64,000 nt of DNA from Dyadobacter psychrotolerans (lineage in GTDB: Bacteria > Bacteroidota > Bacteroidia > Cytophagales > Spirosomataceae). The notes beneath the pieces are model-generated. The model was not told the origin of the DNA. It did no database searches and was given only the letters and a program-made list of their open reading frames with translations. Shown in pieces: positions 27,901-36,182 of the stretch. Each line of letters begins with the position of its first letter. Within the stretch, counting starts at the first letter, position 1. Location: assembly GCF_004349265.1 (NCBI RefSeq), contig NZ_SMFL01000002.1, forward strand, positions 186,001 to 250,000, read 5' to 3'. The position numbers were made by a program, and so were the translations under genes.

Positions 27901-28268
27901 GAAACGGCGTTTCTGTTCGTGTTGCCGATGATCATTATTATTACAATGACGTCAATCCATCTGATCCTGGCAATAATATCTCCGGGACTTTTCCGAGGCT
28001 GAAATACAATGGCGATGCGATTAACAACACCTCAAATACCTTCTGGCTTTATGACGCTTCTTATGTGAAACTGAAAAATCTTCAGCTGGGCTATTCAATA
28101 CCTGATGTTTGGGTTAAAAAGGCAAAAATGAGCCGAGCAAGAATATTCCTGTCGGGGGAAAACCTGTTGATTTTAACCAAATATCCTGGTCTGGATCCGG
28201 AGATCGGTTCTGGTGTCGGCTATCCGACTATGAAGCAATACTCACTGGGTGTTAACGTGACATTTTAA
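24909..28268 (+). CDS. SusC/RagA TonB-dependent outer-membrane transporter (pectin PUL)
   Basis: A 1119-aa outer-membrane transporter that imports oligosaccharides using TonB energy, with its SusD partner as lid. An N-terminal hydrophobic signal segment lies at about 33-52. A carboxypeptidase-regulatory-like domain follows (about 63-140, ITGKVTDEKGESLPGVSVVLKG), then the plug (LVVVGYGEQKKVNLTGSV onward, with the SusC motif SILKDAASSAIYGSQAANGVILITTKKG) and a 22-strand barrel ending VNVTF. It has no STN domain, in line with control by the divergent hybrid regulator and not by a sigma/FecR relay. The start ATG at 24909 gives a somewhat long basic N-region; a start at the internal Met24 is possible. 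SusD follows after 20 bp. No clear promoter was found in the 197 bp upstream. Confidence 0.96.
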   Translation: MEYSTSSLKNKVWLLPPRGSFRNRMAAWTKASLGAMLVIVIFTSILNPATAGARMLRTVADITGKVTDEKGESLPGVSVVLKGTQQGTVTDVDGKFKLSVADVTDKILVFSFVGYDPKEVEIGSQTNFSVNLTASTSTLNELVVVGYGEQKKVNLTGSVATIDSKSIESRPVTNLSSSLAGLGQGVYVRQGSGKPGDDGATIRIRGTGTLNDNSPLVLIDGIIGVMDAVNPNDVENISILKDAASSAIYGSQAANGVILITTKKGSKNRTTVSYSGLFSTASPSALPEFVSDYPLHMRLFNEGAANIGRATPIYSAQTIQTWEDAKANPNGLNANGAPNWLAYPNTNWGDVIFENNMVQNHNLSVNGGSDKALFNISLGYLDNPGVMQNTGLKRYQLRANVQATLAKFITIGTQTFAQTQSKDLGNTGNAFNFLRQTVPGVYPYYDGRYGQPSATDEIQTANNILTYLNSTGGDDRESRFNTTLFANFDILKGLKFETKLNYQMRFAEYNSHAIPLLRWNFANNIADDISQTNDPTTMSTSYSFNKNYQVTFDNVLRYNTILGKDHDIGALAGYNQYYYNYYDLGASKMGLIDWTITTLGSATDLSSISGQEYDRSMRSWFGRVNYAFRSKYLFEANVRYDGSSRFSPQTRWGTFPSFSAGWRISEERFFRDLGTPLTNLKLRASWGKLGNNASGDYDYQATYGKVGYSFNGAVSSGLVQGKIANPLLKWETTTVTNVGVDANAFNNRANIELEWYQKYTDGILTTPPIPITAGTVSAPTQNTAAVRNRGLELSLGWRDKIGEFNYSVSGNFAYNINKVMTYKGKLREQWVENANGTRTYTSNLGEVSTGGDNQILEGYAINEFYLRERYKGDGSFAAGGDVNINSGPKDGMIRTPEDLAWVNAMKAAGYSFSPVNGVGKSQLYYGDFIFADLNGDGIYGNSYDRKFTGTTSTPRYIFGLTLNGSWKGFDLSMLWAGSTGMQYYYNAEGYNNSIVRDGNGVSVRVADDHYYYNDVNPSDPGNNISGTFPRLKYNGDAINNTSNTFWLYDASYVKLKNLQLGYSIPDVWVKKAKMSRARIFLSGENLLILTKYPGLDPEIGSGVGYPTMKQYSLGVNVTF

Positions 28269-28288
28269 GCTGCAAAAAACTGTAAATC

Positions 28289-30088
28289 ATGAAATTGAAT
28301 ATAACATTATCAAAAGTAAAATCAGGCCTGGGCAAATTACGATTTCCGGTTCTTGCCCTGGCACTGCTCACAAGCTGCGATCCGGATTTGCTGGATACAG
28401 AACCCTACGGATCGGTGGCGTCGGGTAACATGTGGACGACCGACAACCTGACCAACCTCGGAATGACCGGGGTGTACCATGGATTGCGCCTGGGAATAAA
28501 CACGGGCGATGCTTCCAACCGGGAGCTGTATCATTACGACAGGCTGGGCATGAGTGGTCAGCCGCGTGGCGCTGATGCATTTCTGACCGGAACGGTAACA
28601 GTCAGTAACGGGACGGCAAGCAGCGTTTGGTCGGAGCTTTACGAGGGAATTCACAGGGCAAATGATGCCATCAAAAATATTGCTTTGAAATCGCCTTCAT
28701 CTGCTGAAAAAAAGGCACGTTACACCGCGGAAGCCAAGTTTCTGAGAGCCTATTATTACTTTCGTCTGAATCAGCTTTTCAAAGGCGTGCCGGTTTATCT
28801 TGAACCGGTTAGTCTGGATGAACTTACCAAAGGCAGAGAAACAGAAGAAAAAGTGTGGGAACAGGTTATCGCCGATCTTACCGATGCGATCAATGAGCCG
28901 GCTCTTCCTTTAAAGTATGCAAAAGGTAATACCAATTTTGGCCATGTTACCAAGGGTGCTGCTTATGCTTTGCGCGGAAAAGCATACATGTATACCAAAC
29001 AATGGCAGCTGGCTGTAACTGATTTTCAAAACGTGAAAACGGCGGGTTACAAGCTGTTCACCGATGCAGGAGCAGATAGCTACCGGTTATTGTTTAAGCT
29101 GGCCAATGAGCAGAGCGACGAAATGATCTTTTCGATCCAGCATATGGACCAAAGCGGTTATGGGTCAACAACGCAGTTTTTCTGCGGTAACCGCTCATCG
29201 GCAGGTTCCTGCTGGAACATCTTCCTGATCTCTCCGGATGTAGTTGAATTGTATGAAAATAAAGACGGTAGCAAGTTTAACTGGGATAAAATCATTCCTG
29301 GATACAGCGCGATGCCTGTTAACAAAAGAGAAGTCTATTTTTTAAGAAACAACCTGACTGCAGCTGAAATTACCGCGATGACCGCGAAAGGACTGGACAT
29401 GTCCCTGTATCTGCCAACGGGTAATGAACAGCGTGTTCTTCAAGCTTACGAAAACCGCGATTTACGTCTGAAGGCCAATGTAATCACACCTTATTCTGAT
29501 TACAACGGTATTACGCCAACAATTTCACGCTGGCCATATAGGACTACCAGCAATACTGTCATTCCGGATCTTCGCACCGATACAGGTAATTTGTTTTACT
29601 ATCTGCACAGAAAGTTTGTCTATGAAGGTGCTGCCGGTGTTGAAATTGTCAACCGTGCTTACGGACCTATTGATTTCCCGCTTATCCGTTATGCAGACGT
29701 ACTGCTGATGTGGGCCGAGGCGCTCAATGAACTTGGATCGACCACAGAGGCAACCGCGCTGGTCAATGAAGTGAGAGCACGGGCAGGTATCGCCTTGCTT
29801 AATTCGTCTGCTGCCACAACCGTTACCGGACAGGCAGATCTTCGCCAGCGCATCCGTAACGAACGTCGTGTGGAGTTCGTCAACGAGGGAATTGATTACT
29901 TCGATGAGCTGCGCTGGCAATCATTAAAAGAATCTGTTTTTTACACAGGAAATGGTGTGAAACAAATCTGGGGCACCGTTGTGACACCTTACATCTGGCA
30001 GGGAGATTACCTCTACAAATGGCCTGTTCCGCAGGTCGAGATTGAAAGAAACAGCAATCTTTTACAAAACCCGGGCTGGCAGAATTAA
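28289..30088 (+). CDS. SusD/RagB surface glycan-binding lipoprotein (pectin PUL)
   Basis: A 599-aa lipoprotein anchored by Cys30 (lipobox LLTSC) and exposed on the cell surface, where it binds glycan and closes over SusC. The helical TPR-like N-terminal half contains EAKFLRAYYYFRLNQLFKGVPVYLEP, and the C-terminal end has RNERRVEFVNEGIDYFDELRW and QNPGWQN, both standard SusD features. It follows susC by 20 bp and is surely cotranscribed. It is slightly longer than average, from insertions in the middle region (about 300-400). Confidence 0.96.
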   Translation: MKLNITLSKVKSGLGKLRFPVLALALLTSCDPDLLDTEPYGSVASGNMWTTDNLTNLGMTGVYHGLRLGINTGDASNRELYHYDRLGMSGQPRGADAFLTGTVTVSNGTASSVWSELYEGIHRANDAIKNIALKSPSSAEKKARYTAEAKFLRAYYYFRLNQLFKGVPVYLEPVSLDELTKGRETEEKVWEQVIADLTDAINEPALPLKYAKGNTNFGHVTKGAAYALRGKAYMYTKQWQLAVTDFQNVKTAGYKLFTDAGADSYRLLFKLANEQSDEMIFSIQHMDQSGYGSTTQFFCGNRSSAGSCWNIFLISPDVVELYENKDGSKFNWDKIIPGYSAMPVNKREVYFLRNNLTAAEITAMTAKGLDMSLYLPTGNEQRVLQAYENRDLRLKANVITPYSDYNGITPTISRWPYRTTSNTVIPDLRTDTGNLFYYLHRKFVYEGAAGVEIVNRAYGPIDFPLIRYADVLLMWAEALNELGSTTEATALVNEVRARAGIALLNSSAATTVTGQADLRQRIRNERRVEFVNEGIDYFDELRWQSLKESVFYTGNGVKQIWGTVVTPYIWQGDYLYKWPVPQVEIERNSNLLQNPGWQN

Positions 30089-30114
30089 TGAATCAGAAGG
30101 CATAAAATAGTTTT

Positions 30115-30158
30115 CAACAAACCAACAGCACTCAAATCAGGACGTTGTTGGTTTGTTG
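30115..30158 (+). promoter_or_regulatory. Intercistronic stem-loop between susD and the beta-helix gene
   Basis: CAACAAACCAACA (30115-30127) pairs perfectly over 13 bp with TGTTGGTTTGTTG (30146-30158) around an 18-base loop. No T-run follows, so read-through is likely. It may protect the susCD transcript from 3' decay or partly attenuate the downstream enzyme gene. Confidence 0.6.
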
Positions 30159-30181
30159 GTCATTTAGAAGAACTACTTAAA

Positions 30182-31708
30182 ATGATAAACATAAATACAT
30201 TAACAGGTTTTAACTTTTATGCCTGCACGCTGGCACTACTAACCGCGGTATTGTTTTGTGCTGATGTAAACGGTCAGAAGAAAACATCAAGAGCAGCCAA
30301 CTATTATGTAGACAGCAAAAAAGGTGATGATAACTTCAATGGCCGCAGTTCCAAAAAGCCATGGAAATCACTTGAAAAAGTCAATAAAACTTCTTTTGCT
30401 CCGGGAGATTCCGTGTTGTTCAGCAGGGGAGGAGTCTGGCAGGGGCAGCTTGTTCCGGCTTCTTCGGGTGGAGCAGGTAAATCAATTGTTTTTGCTTCTT
30501 ATGGAAAAGGGGAAAAACCATTAATCCAGGCAAATGGGAACACCAGGGACGCAGTTTTGATACGAAATCAAAGTTACATTGTCGTTCGGGATTTGGCTCT
30601 TACAAACAAAGATGAAAAAGTAAAAGAGCAGAAAACCGGCCCGACTGGCGTACGTGTTTTTTCAGAGGATTTTGGTACAATTTCAAATATTAATCTGGCC
30701 GGACTTTATATTCATGATGTGAACGGCGATAATAAAAAAGGATCCAAAGAAGGAAATGGCATTTTTTGGGAATGTGCCGGACCGAAACAAAGTAACATTG
30801 AAAATCTGGTGATCGAAGATTGCCTGCTTGAACTTGTTGACCGAAACGGCATTCGCGGCAACGGAACTTTTGGCATTCGTACCAACTGGTTTCCAAATAA
30901 AAATCTGGTGATCCGCAACTGCGAACTACGTGATATTGGCGGGGACGGAATTGTAATTAAAGCTTTTGACGGCGCTTTGGTAGAACACAACAAGTTGTTT
31001 TACAATCGCATGCGCGCAAAAGATAACGCAGTAGGAATATGGCCGCACAGCAGCGACAACACGGTAATTCAATATAACGAAGTCGCTTTTACCCAAAATA
31101 ATGACTGGTCCAACGACGGTCAGTCTTTTGATATTGATGGCAATTGTAAGAACACGGTTATCCAGTATAATTACAGTCACGATAACGACGGAGGTTTTAT
31201 GCTGGTGATTTCCGATGCGATTAACAAAGACAATATCGTTACACAAAATAACGTGATCCGTTACAACCTGAGTGTTAATGACGGCCTGAAACGCAAACGT
31301 CTTTTCAATTTTGCCGGCGTAACAGACAGCACCTCAGTGACCGGAAATATATTTTACAATGACACACAGCAGGAAATGGCCATCGAGTTGGCCGATATTG
31401 AGGTTGGTATTCCTAAAAATGTTGTTTTCAATGACAACAGTTTTGTGTTTGCAGGAAATACAACCGGCGTTTTTCTTAAATCACCCAAACAGTACAAACC
31501 AGTTATGTTTTCCGGAAATCAGCTCACAGGCAACATTGCAGGTAAGGATAATCTGGTGAATCTGGTTGACAAAGTAGAAACAGGGGCATCCAGGAACGCT
31601 CAGTTTCCGCAGGTATCGTCCTTCCCCTGGAAGTTTCTTCCTGAAAAATGCCGGACAGAAAACAGCGGTTTTCCGCAAACGATTTATAGTGAGATGACGG
31701 GAAAGTGA
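30182..31708 (+). CDS. Secreted right-handed beta-helix protein, possible pectate lyase
   Basis: A 508-aa exported protein: signal peptide about 1-31 (cleavage near VNGQ), then NYYVDSKKGDDNFNGRSSKKPWKSLEKVN, the usual opening of secreted parallel beta-helix proteins (DUF1565/PL9-like). From about 110 to 440 there are repeated short beta rungs with Asn/Gly ladders (NLVIRNCELRDIGGDGIVIK, NTVIQYNEVAF, NTVIQYNYSHDNDGGF). In Bacteroidota such proteins are often polysaccharide lyases or polygalacturonases. The catalytic lysine and calcium aspartates of PL9 cannot be placed with certainty by eye. Its position after susCD in a locus with a pectinesterase favours action on homogalacturonan or rhamnogalacturonan. 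Confidence 0.8.
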   Translation: MININTLTGFNFYACTLALLTAVLFCADVNGQKKTSRAANYYVDSKKGDDNFNGRSSKKPWKSLEKVNKTSFAPGDSVLFSRGGVWQGQLVPASSGGAGKSIVFASYGKGEKPLIQANGNTRDAVLIRNQSYIVVRDLALTNKDEKVKEQKTGPTGVRVFSEDFGTISNINLAGLYIHDVNGDNKKGSKEGNGIFWECAGPKQSNIENLVIEDCLLELVDRNGIRGNGTFGIRTNWFPNKNLVIRNCELRDIGGDGIVIKAFDGALVEHNKLFYNRMRAKDNAVGIWPHSSDNTVIQYNEVAFTQNNDWSNDGQSFDIDGNCKNTVIQYNYSHDNDGGFMLVISDAINKDNIVTQNNVIRYNLSVNDGLKRKRLFNFAGVTDSTSVTGNIFYNDTQQEMAIELADIEVGIPKNVVFNDNSFVFAGNTTGVFLKSPKQYKPVMFSGNQLTGNIAGKDNLVNLVDKVETGASRNAQFPQVSSFPWKFLPEKCRTENSGFPQTIYSEMTGK

Positions 31709-31718
31709 ATAATTAGAA

Positions 31719-31751
31719 GGCCTCTGCGAGAAATAGTTTCCCGCAGAGGCC
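31719..31751. terminator. Strong bidirectional terminator hairpin
   Basis: GGCCTCTGCG (31719-31728) pairs with CGCAGAGGCC (31742-31751); after one A/C mismatch the stem continues GAAA/TTTC around a three-base loop. CTTT follows on the right. It lies between the convergent beta-helix and GNAT genes and closes the pectin PUL. Confidence 0.8.
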
Positions 31752-31779
31752 CTTTGATGTAAATTAATTATCCAGCTAG

Positions 31780-32232
31780 TTATTTCAAAACCTTCTCAAA
31801 ACAAACACTATCGGCAACACCAATATACTGGCCATAATTTGGGATGATCCGGTATCCGTTCTTTTTGTAAAGAGCAATTGCCTGAAGCTGCCGAATCCCG
31901 GTTTCCAGGACACACTTTTTATAAGACAGTTCCGCTGCCCATTTTTCAAGTTCAGTCAAAACTGTTGTTGCTAAACCTTTTCCTCTGCTTTCAGAATTTG
32001 TAAACATTCGTTTAACTTCCATCGTGTCGGTATCAAATTCCTTGATTGCTCCGCAGCCGACGGCCTGGCTGTCCTCAACAGCAACAATTACATATTTAAT
32101 CTTATCTATTTTGTTATATTGGGAATAAAAAGAATGATCCGATCCGTCTGTCACTGACAGGTATTCATCAAGGCATTTTACCAAATTTTTAAAGTCCCGG
32201 TTTTGCGAATCTGTTCTGATCAGCTCAATCAT
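31780..32232 (-). CDS. GNAT-family N-acetyltransferase
   Basis: A cytosolic acyltransferase of about 150 aa using acetyl-CoA. Motif A with the CoA pyrophosphate loop is visible as VKRMFTNSESRGKGLATTVLTELEKWA (SRGKGLA in place of the usual RGKGIG), preceded by VGCGAIKEFD and followed by the motif B segment LETGIRQLQAIALYKKNGYRII. The ATG at 32232 (MIELIRTDSQ) is taken as start; a TTG eleven codons upstream is less likely. The substrate is unknown. It lies 29 bp after the DUF1801 gene in the same direction. Confidence 0.88.
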   Translation of the reverse strand: MIELIRTDSQNRDFKNLVKCLDEYLSVTDGSDHSFYSQYNKIDKIKYVIVAVEDSQAVGCGAIKEFDTDTMEVKRMFTNSESRGKGLATTVLTELEKWAAELSYKKCVLETGIRQLQAIALYKKNGYRIIPNYGQYIGVADSVCFEKVLK

Positions 32233-32261
32233 AGTATTTTTGTTATTTAAGTGAATTATGC

Positions 32262-32681
32262 TCAATCAGCATATTTTGCTCTCACATAAGTCAAGGATTT
32301 TTTCACCATCTCTCCCAAAATTTCCTGGTTTACATCTTCAAGTTTTTTAATATAAATACAACTCTTTCCGGTTTTGTGTTTTCCCAGTTTTTGTAAATAC
32401 TGTTCTTTTTCTTCGCCTTCAAAGTCCAGGTAAAGCGTTATTGCGTTTGCCCTTGAAGAAAGACCTGCCATCGGTGCGTCACCTTCATGACCGCTTGCAT
32501 ATTTGTAATGATAGCTTCCGAAGCCCACAATGGCTGCGCCCCACATTTTAGGTTCATAACCGCTTTCCGATGAAAATAAATCGACAAGCGCCGTGCAGTC
32601 CAAACGACGTTTCTCTTCTGTTATTGAAGACAGGTACTTTGTTACACTGTTTTCTGTTTCGGTTGTTTTGTTTTTTGCCAT
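32262..32681 (-). CDS. DUF1801 domain protein (YdhG-like)
   Basis: A cytosolic protein of about 139 aa. The segment PKMWGAAIVGFGSYHYKYASGHEGD and the later ITLYLDFEGEEKEQYLQKLGKHKTGKSCIYIKKLED match the DUF1801 family, a small fold distantly similar to iron-sulfur carrier-like and YjbR-like domains. No enzymatic role is established. The start is the ATG at 32681 (MAKNKTTETE); longer versions begin with unlikely codons. It sits between the methyltransferase and GNAT genes, spaced 63 and 29 bp, and may form a small operon with them. Confidence 0.85.
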   Translation of the reverse strand: MAKNKTTETENSVTKYLSSITEEKRRLDCTALVDLFSSESGYEPKMWGAAIVGFGSYHYKYASGHEGDAPMAGLSSRANAITLYLDFEGEEKEQYLQKLGKHKTGKSCIYIKKLEDVNQEILGEMVKKSLTYVRAKYAD

Positions 32682-32744
32682 GGTTTCAGAGCTTAGGTAA
32701 AGTTGGTTATCAATAAGCGTACAGCAAATACCAGACACTAACTT

Positions 32745-33509
32745 TTAAAAATTTGCTTCCAGAATAATACGCCTAAACGGGTAAAAAACCGGTGATTTAG
32801 CAAATTTATTTTGAAGAAATTTTCTATACAAATCAATGAAATCCTGCTTGATTTTACTTTCAAGTCTTTCGGAATAAGGAATAAGAGCAGTTCCGGATAC
32901 CCAGTCAAAAAGTGCATCGGCATCCGAAAGTACCAAGGGGTAAATCTTTTCAAAAACAGTCATACTTTTACTGCCGTTTTCAAAAAGAATCTGTGAATAT
33001 CGGTCGATGTCCAAAACAGGTGAAACCCTTTTCCATCCTTTCAAAACTTCGCGGAAAGGCTCCTTTTCAGCCAGCTCGTCGAGTAACCGGTTCGATACAT
33101 TATGGTGCTGATCGGGCATTTGAATCAGCAGCTGTCCGTTTTCTTTAAGACTGGAAATGATTTTTGGAAAAACCGTTTCATGATCGTCCACCCACTGAAT
33201 AGCCGCATTTGAAAAGACAAGATCCCATTTTTTGTCGGATTCTAAAAACCGTTCAATAGACAGTTGTTTGAATATAACCTGCTTACTAACAAAATCTTGC
33301 GACTGACTGAGCATTTGCTCCGAGGAATCGATGCCCGTTACCCGTGCGCCAGGTAGCGCGTCTGCAAGTTTTCTGGTAAGTTCTCCGGTACCGCATCCCA
33401 GATCAATTACTTCCATTTCAGGTTTGGATTTTGCCAGAGCCAGCAAATCATAAAAAGGGGTAAACCGTTCTGATTTGAATCTATTGTAGGTATCAGGATT
33501 CCAGGCCAT
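32745..33509 (-). CDS. tam: SAM-dependent methyltransferase, trans-aconitate 2-methyltransferase-like
   Basis: A class I methyltransferase of about 254 aa. MAWNPDTYNRFKSERFTPFYDLLAL at the start and VIDLGCGTGELTRKLA (SAM-binding motif I, near 33-48), then GIDSSEQML and WDLVFSNAAIQWVDDHE, are characteristic of Tam, which methylates trans-aconitate to detoxify it. The C-terminal part (YPLVLSDADALFDWVSGTALIPY) also fits Tam. The start is the ATG at 33509; upstream sequence in the same frame is cysteine-rich and unlike the family. It is the first gene of a leftward trio with DUF1801 and GNAT genes. Confidence 0.88.
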   Translation of the reverse strand: MAWNPDTYNRFKSERFTPFYDLLALAKSKPEMEVIDLGCGTGELTRKLADALPGARVTGIDSSEQMLSQSQDFVSKQVIFKQLSIERFLESDKKWDLVFSNAAIQWVDDHETVFPKIISSLKENGQLLIQMPDQHHNVSNRLLDELAEKEPFREVLKGWKRVSPVLDIDRYSQILFENGSKSMTVFEKIYPLVLSDADALFDWVSGTALIPYSERLESKIKQDFIDLYRKFLQNKFAKSPVFYPFRRIILEANF

Positions 33510-33607
33510 AACTTGTTTTTTTTTAATATTCCGAACACATTTAGCGCACGAAAAGCAATTAGCTAAATATTTAGCATTTGTAAAAACAACATTATTGAAA
33601 AGCAAAA

Positions 33608-33638
33608 CGCCGTCAAAGAGTAAGTCTCTTAGACGGCG
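33608..33638 (-). terminator. Rho-independent terminator of the second PUL
   Basis: CGCCGTC (33608-33614) pairs with GACGGCG (33632-33638), with an inner AAGAG/CTCTT stem and a five-base loop. Read on the minus strand it is followed by TTTTGCTTTT, so it ends leftward transcription after the nuclease-like lipoprotein gene. Confidence 0.8.
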
Positions 33639-33684
33639 CTCAATTCTAATTAAAAGTACGTTACTTTTAAAATGTATTTTATCT

Positions 33685-34509
33685 TTATTTTACCTTTAAT
33701 TCCACTACAACCGGAAGGTGATCAGAAGCGTACTTTTCGTCGATCACTCTGGTCGAAATGGCGGTAATTGCCGATTGCGGTTTGAACATAACGAAATCAA
33801 TCGTACGGTTTGGGTTTTCCACCGGGATTGTTGGTAGACAGTTTTGCTTGCAGCTTCTTGTAAAATGCTGATCCAGGTAAGCAATCGCAGGTCCGTCAGG
33901 CTTGTCATTAAAGTCTCCACCCAGAATCATCGGATAGGATGCGTCTCCAAAATGTTTGACGATCAGTTCCGCCTGCGTGAGCCGGTTTGGTGCTTTCAGA
34001 TCCAAATGTGTACTGGCAAAAATTACCTTTTTACCTTTTGATATTTCCGCAGTCACTGCCGCAATGGTGCGAACTTCTCCACCTATTGCATTGTCGATGG
34101 GAAGAATAAATCTTGCCGAATCGATGATCGCAAAACGTGAGAGAACCGCTACACCATAGTCCCCGCCCTGATGATCGATTGCCTTGGAAAAATAGAATTT
34201 CATTCCCGTCAGTTTCGCCAGCTGCTGCGCCTGATTGAGACCTTTGCCGGACCTGTCGGTGTTCACGTCTACTTCCTGAAGCGCCACAAAATCCGGTTTT
34301 TCCTTATTAATCACGGCTGCGATGGCTTCCACATCAATTTTTGTCCCGGCAGAAGGTGGGTTACAGTGATGGATGTTATAGGTCATCACTTTCAAATTTG
34401 CCTTCTCCTTAACAGGTGGTTCAACCACGGCATTTTCATCAGAATCTTTCCCGCAGGCTGCGAAACTGATCAGTACAAAACACAAATAAAATAGTTTATT
34501 CATCATCAT
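33685..34509 (-). CDS. Endonuclease/exonuclease/phosphatase-family lipoprotein
   Basis: A 274-aa lipoprotein (lipobox SFAAC, Cys19) with a metal-dependent phosphoesterase domain. Catalytic motifs are present: MTYNIHH (metal-binding Asn), ALQEVDVNTD (metal-binding Glu), STHLD, GGDFND (Asp/Asn) and the final SDHLPV (Asp-His pair). Family members cleave DNA, inositol phosphates, sphingomyelin or other phosphoesters; the substrate here is not evident. It starts 15 bp after the susD gene and is the only enzyme in this sigma/FecR locus, so the imported compound may contain a phosphoester. It would act in the periplasm or at the surface. Confidence 0.9.
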   Translation of the reverse strand: MMMNKLFYLCFVLISFAACGKDSDENAVVEPPVKEKANLKVMTYNIHHCNPPSAGTKIDVEAIAAVINKEKPDFVALQEVDVNTDRSGKGLNQAQQLAKLTGMKFYFSKAIDHQGGDYGVAVLSRFAIIDSARFILPIDNAIGGEVRTIAAVTAEISKGKKVIFASTHLDLKAPNRLTQAELIVKHFGDASYPMILGGDFNDKPDGPAIAYLDQHFTRSCKQNCLPTIPVENPNRTIDFVMFKPQSAITAISTRVIDEKYASDHLPVVVELKVK

Positions 34510-34524
34510 TAATTCATTAAAGTT

Positions 34525-36174
34525 TTATTCCCAGCCCGGGTTTTGTCCCAAAGCCGGATTACGTTCTTTCTGTACAAACGGGACTGGCCAAAGATAATTT
34601 TTTTCGGAGAAATTTCTTCCTGTAAATGCTACAATGTACCCTTGCGCATCGGTACGAATTGTGGCTACATCGGCGGGAATCGTGGCCCATTCCTTTTTCA
34701 TCCCCTTCACATCCTGTGCAAGTACTGCTCCAAGTTTCCATCTTTTGATATCAAAATAACGCTGTCCTTCCAGTGCCAGCTCAACACGACGTTCCCGGCG
34801 GATTTCATCCCTGACATTCATCGCGTTTGCCGCCAGTTCGGTAAGCACCATTCGTTTCATGCCAACGCGGTCACGAAGTAAGTTGATGGAAATGTCAAGA
34901 TCAGCCTGGGTTAGCTTTCCCTGTTCGTGGCGCGCTTCTGCGTAGGTAAGTAATATTTCTCCATAACGAAGAACATGAATATCATTGGCATCCCGGCTCA
35001 CTTGTGCAACAGTGGAAGGCTCAACATATTTGGTAAAATAATAACCTGTAACCGTTACAGAACCTCTTCTGTCGGAGCGGAATTTCGGAGCTGTGTAAAT
35101 GGCCGGATTTGTGTTAGCGGGATTTCCATCATAACGGCCTCCCCATACACTGTTAGGCGCCAGTACGGTTTGGGTCATGCGCGGGTCACGGTTGGTAAAC
35201 ACATCCTGATAACTCGTTTCTTTATAAAGCGGAGACTTTTCAATAGGAAGTCCATCTTTACAGAGATAAGAATCCACCAATGATTTGGTCGGGTTCCATC
35301 TTGCATTCTGATCCGGAACCTGTATTTCCCGGCTCAGATTATGCATGTTCAGATCTTCCAGATGCGTTCTGGCAATGATGGTTTCCTTGTTGGCCCCTCT
35401 GGATAATTTTCCTGCGTATGTGAAAAAAGCATTGTAACTCGTCGCCGGATTTCCGTTAGAGAAAAGGGTATAAACTTTCAGGTCCATCAGATCTTTTGCT
35501 GCTTTTTCTGCCACATCATATTTCTCAAAATAAAGAGCAACCCTTGCTTTGAGACCCAGTGCAGCACCTTTTCTCAATCTTCCCAAATCTTTACCAGTGG
35601 CAATTTCTTTTGGAAGTACGGCCGCCGCTTCATCCAGGTCCTTCATGATAAAATCAACAATTTCCGCTGTGCTGTTACGCGGACCGTAAAGTTCATCAAT
35701 GTCGACCGACTTGGTAATCAGAGGCACATCTCCCCAGAACATCACCAGGTAGCTGTACATATATGCCCGGATTACCTTCACTTCTGCAGCAAGGATTTCC
35801 TTTCTTGCTTCCACGGGAACAACTGCCTTTTGATAGTTTTCGAGAAAAGTGTTACACTGCCTTATGCCCTGATACAAACTTCTCCATTCCGTGTTGATCA
35901 TACCCAAATCAACGCCAAAATTTCCGCTTCCGATAAGTTGGAAGTCCGTGGTGGAAGGCCATAAAGTATTGTCGCCCATGTTTTCCATGTCGACGGTATT
36001 CTTAGCTTTGATATTCCCGTAACATCCGTTTGTTGCCAGTATAAGCTGTTCCTCTGTATTCCAGAAGGTCTGATCTGCAATCTGATCAAGAGGCAACCGG
36101 TCCAGATAGTTATTGTCACATCCTGCTGCGACGAAAGCCAGTATTGAAAGTACAAATATGATATTCTTTTTCAT
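34525..36174 (-). CDS. SusD/RagB-family lipoprotein (second PUL)
   Basis: A 549-aa surface lipoprotein (lipobox VAAGC, Cys19), partner of the SusC protein encoded 8 bp upstream. Typical SusD sequence is present: LIRTDA-like helices with EVKVIRAYMYSYLVMFWGDVPLIT near 130-155, RYGEILLTYAEARHEQG, RRERRVELALEGQRYFDIKRWKLG and the final NPALGQNPGWE. The ligand is unknown; the neighbouring phosphoesterase is the only hint. Confidence 0.95.
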   Translation of the reverse strand: MKKNIIFVLSILAFVAAGCDNNYLDRLPLDQIADQTFWNTEEQLILATNGCYGNIKAKNTVDMENMGDNTLWPSTTDFQLIGSGNFGVDLGMINTEWRSLYQGIRQCNTFLENYQKAVVPVEARKEILAAEVKVIRAYMYSYLVMFWGDVPLITKSVDIDELYGPRNSTAEIVDFIMKDLDEAAAVLPKEIATGKDLGRLRKGAALGLKARVALYFEKYDVAEKAAKDLMDLKVYTLFSNGNPATSYNAFFTYAGKLSRGANKETIIARTHLEDLNMHNLSREIQVPDQNARWNPTKSLVDSYLCKDGLPIEKSPLYKETSYQDVFTNRDPRMTQTVLAPNSVWGGRYDGNPANTNPAIYTAPKFRSDRRGSVTVTGYYFTKYVEPSTVAQVSRDANDIHVLRYGEILLTYAEARHEQGKLTQADLDISINLLRDRVGMKRMVLTELAANAMNVRDEIRRERRVELALEGQRYFDIKRWKLGAVLAQDVKGMKKEWATIPADVATIRTDAQGYIVAFTGRNFSEKNYLWPVPFVQKERNPALGQNPGWE

Positions 36175-36182
36175 GATCTTGC

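Noticed and set aside
28337..28654. A leftward frame opposite the susD start
   Set aside because: Antisense shadow of a GC-richer coding region; composition rich in H, R, P and C is typical of reverse-frame translation.
31780..33509. The GNAT-DUF1801-methyltransferase trio as a mobile or defence island
   Set aside because: No integrase, transposase, repeats or attachment site flank it; the families are ordinary chromosomal ones.
33509..33605. Longer N-terminus of the Tam-like methyltransferase
   Set aside because: The extra 32 residues are cysteine-rich, unlike the family, and lie in the region after the operon terminator; the ATG at 33509 gives the conserved start.
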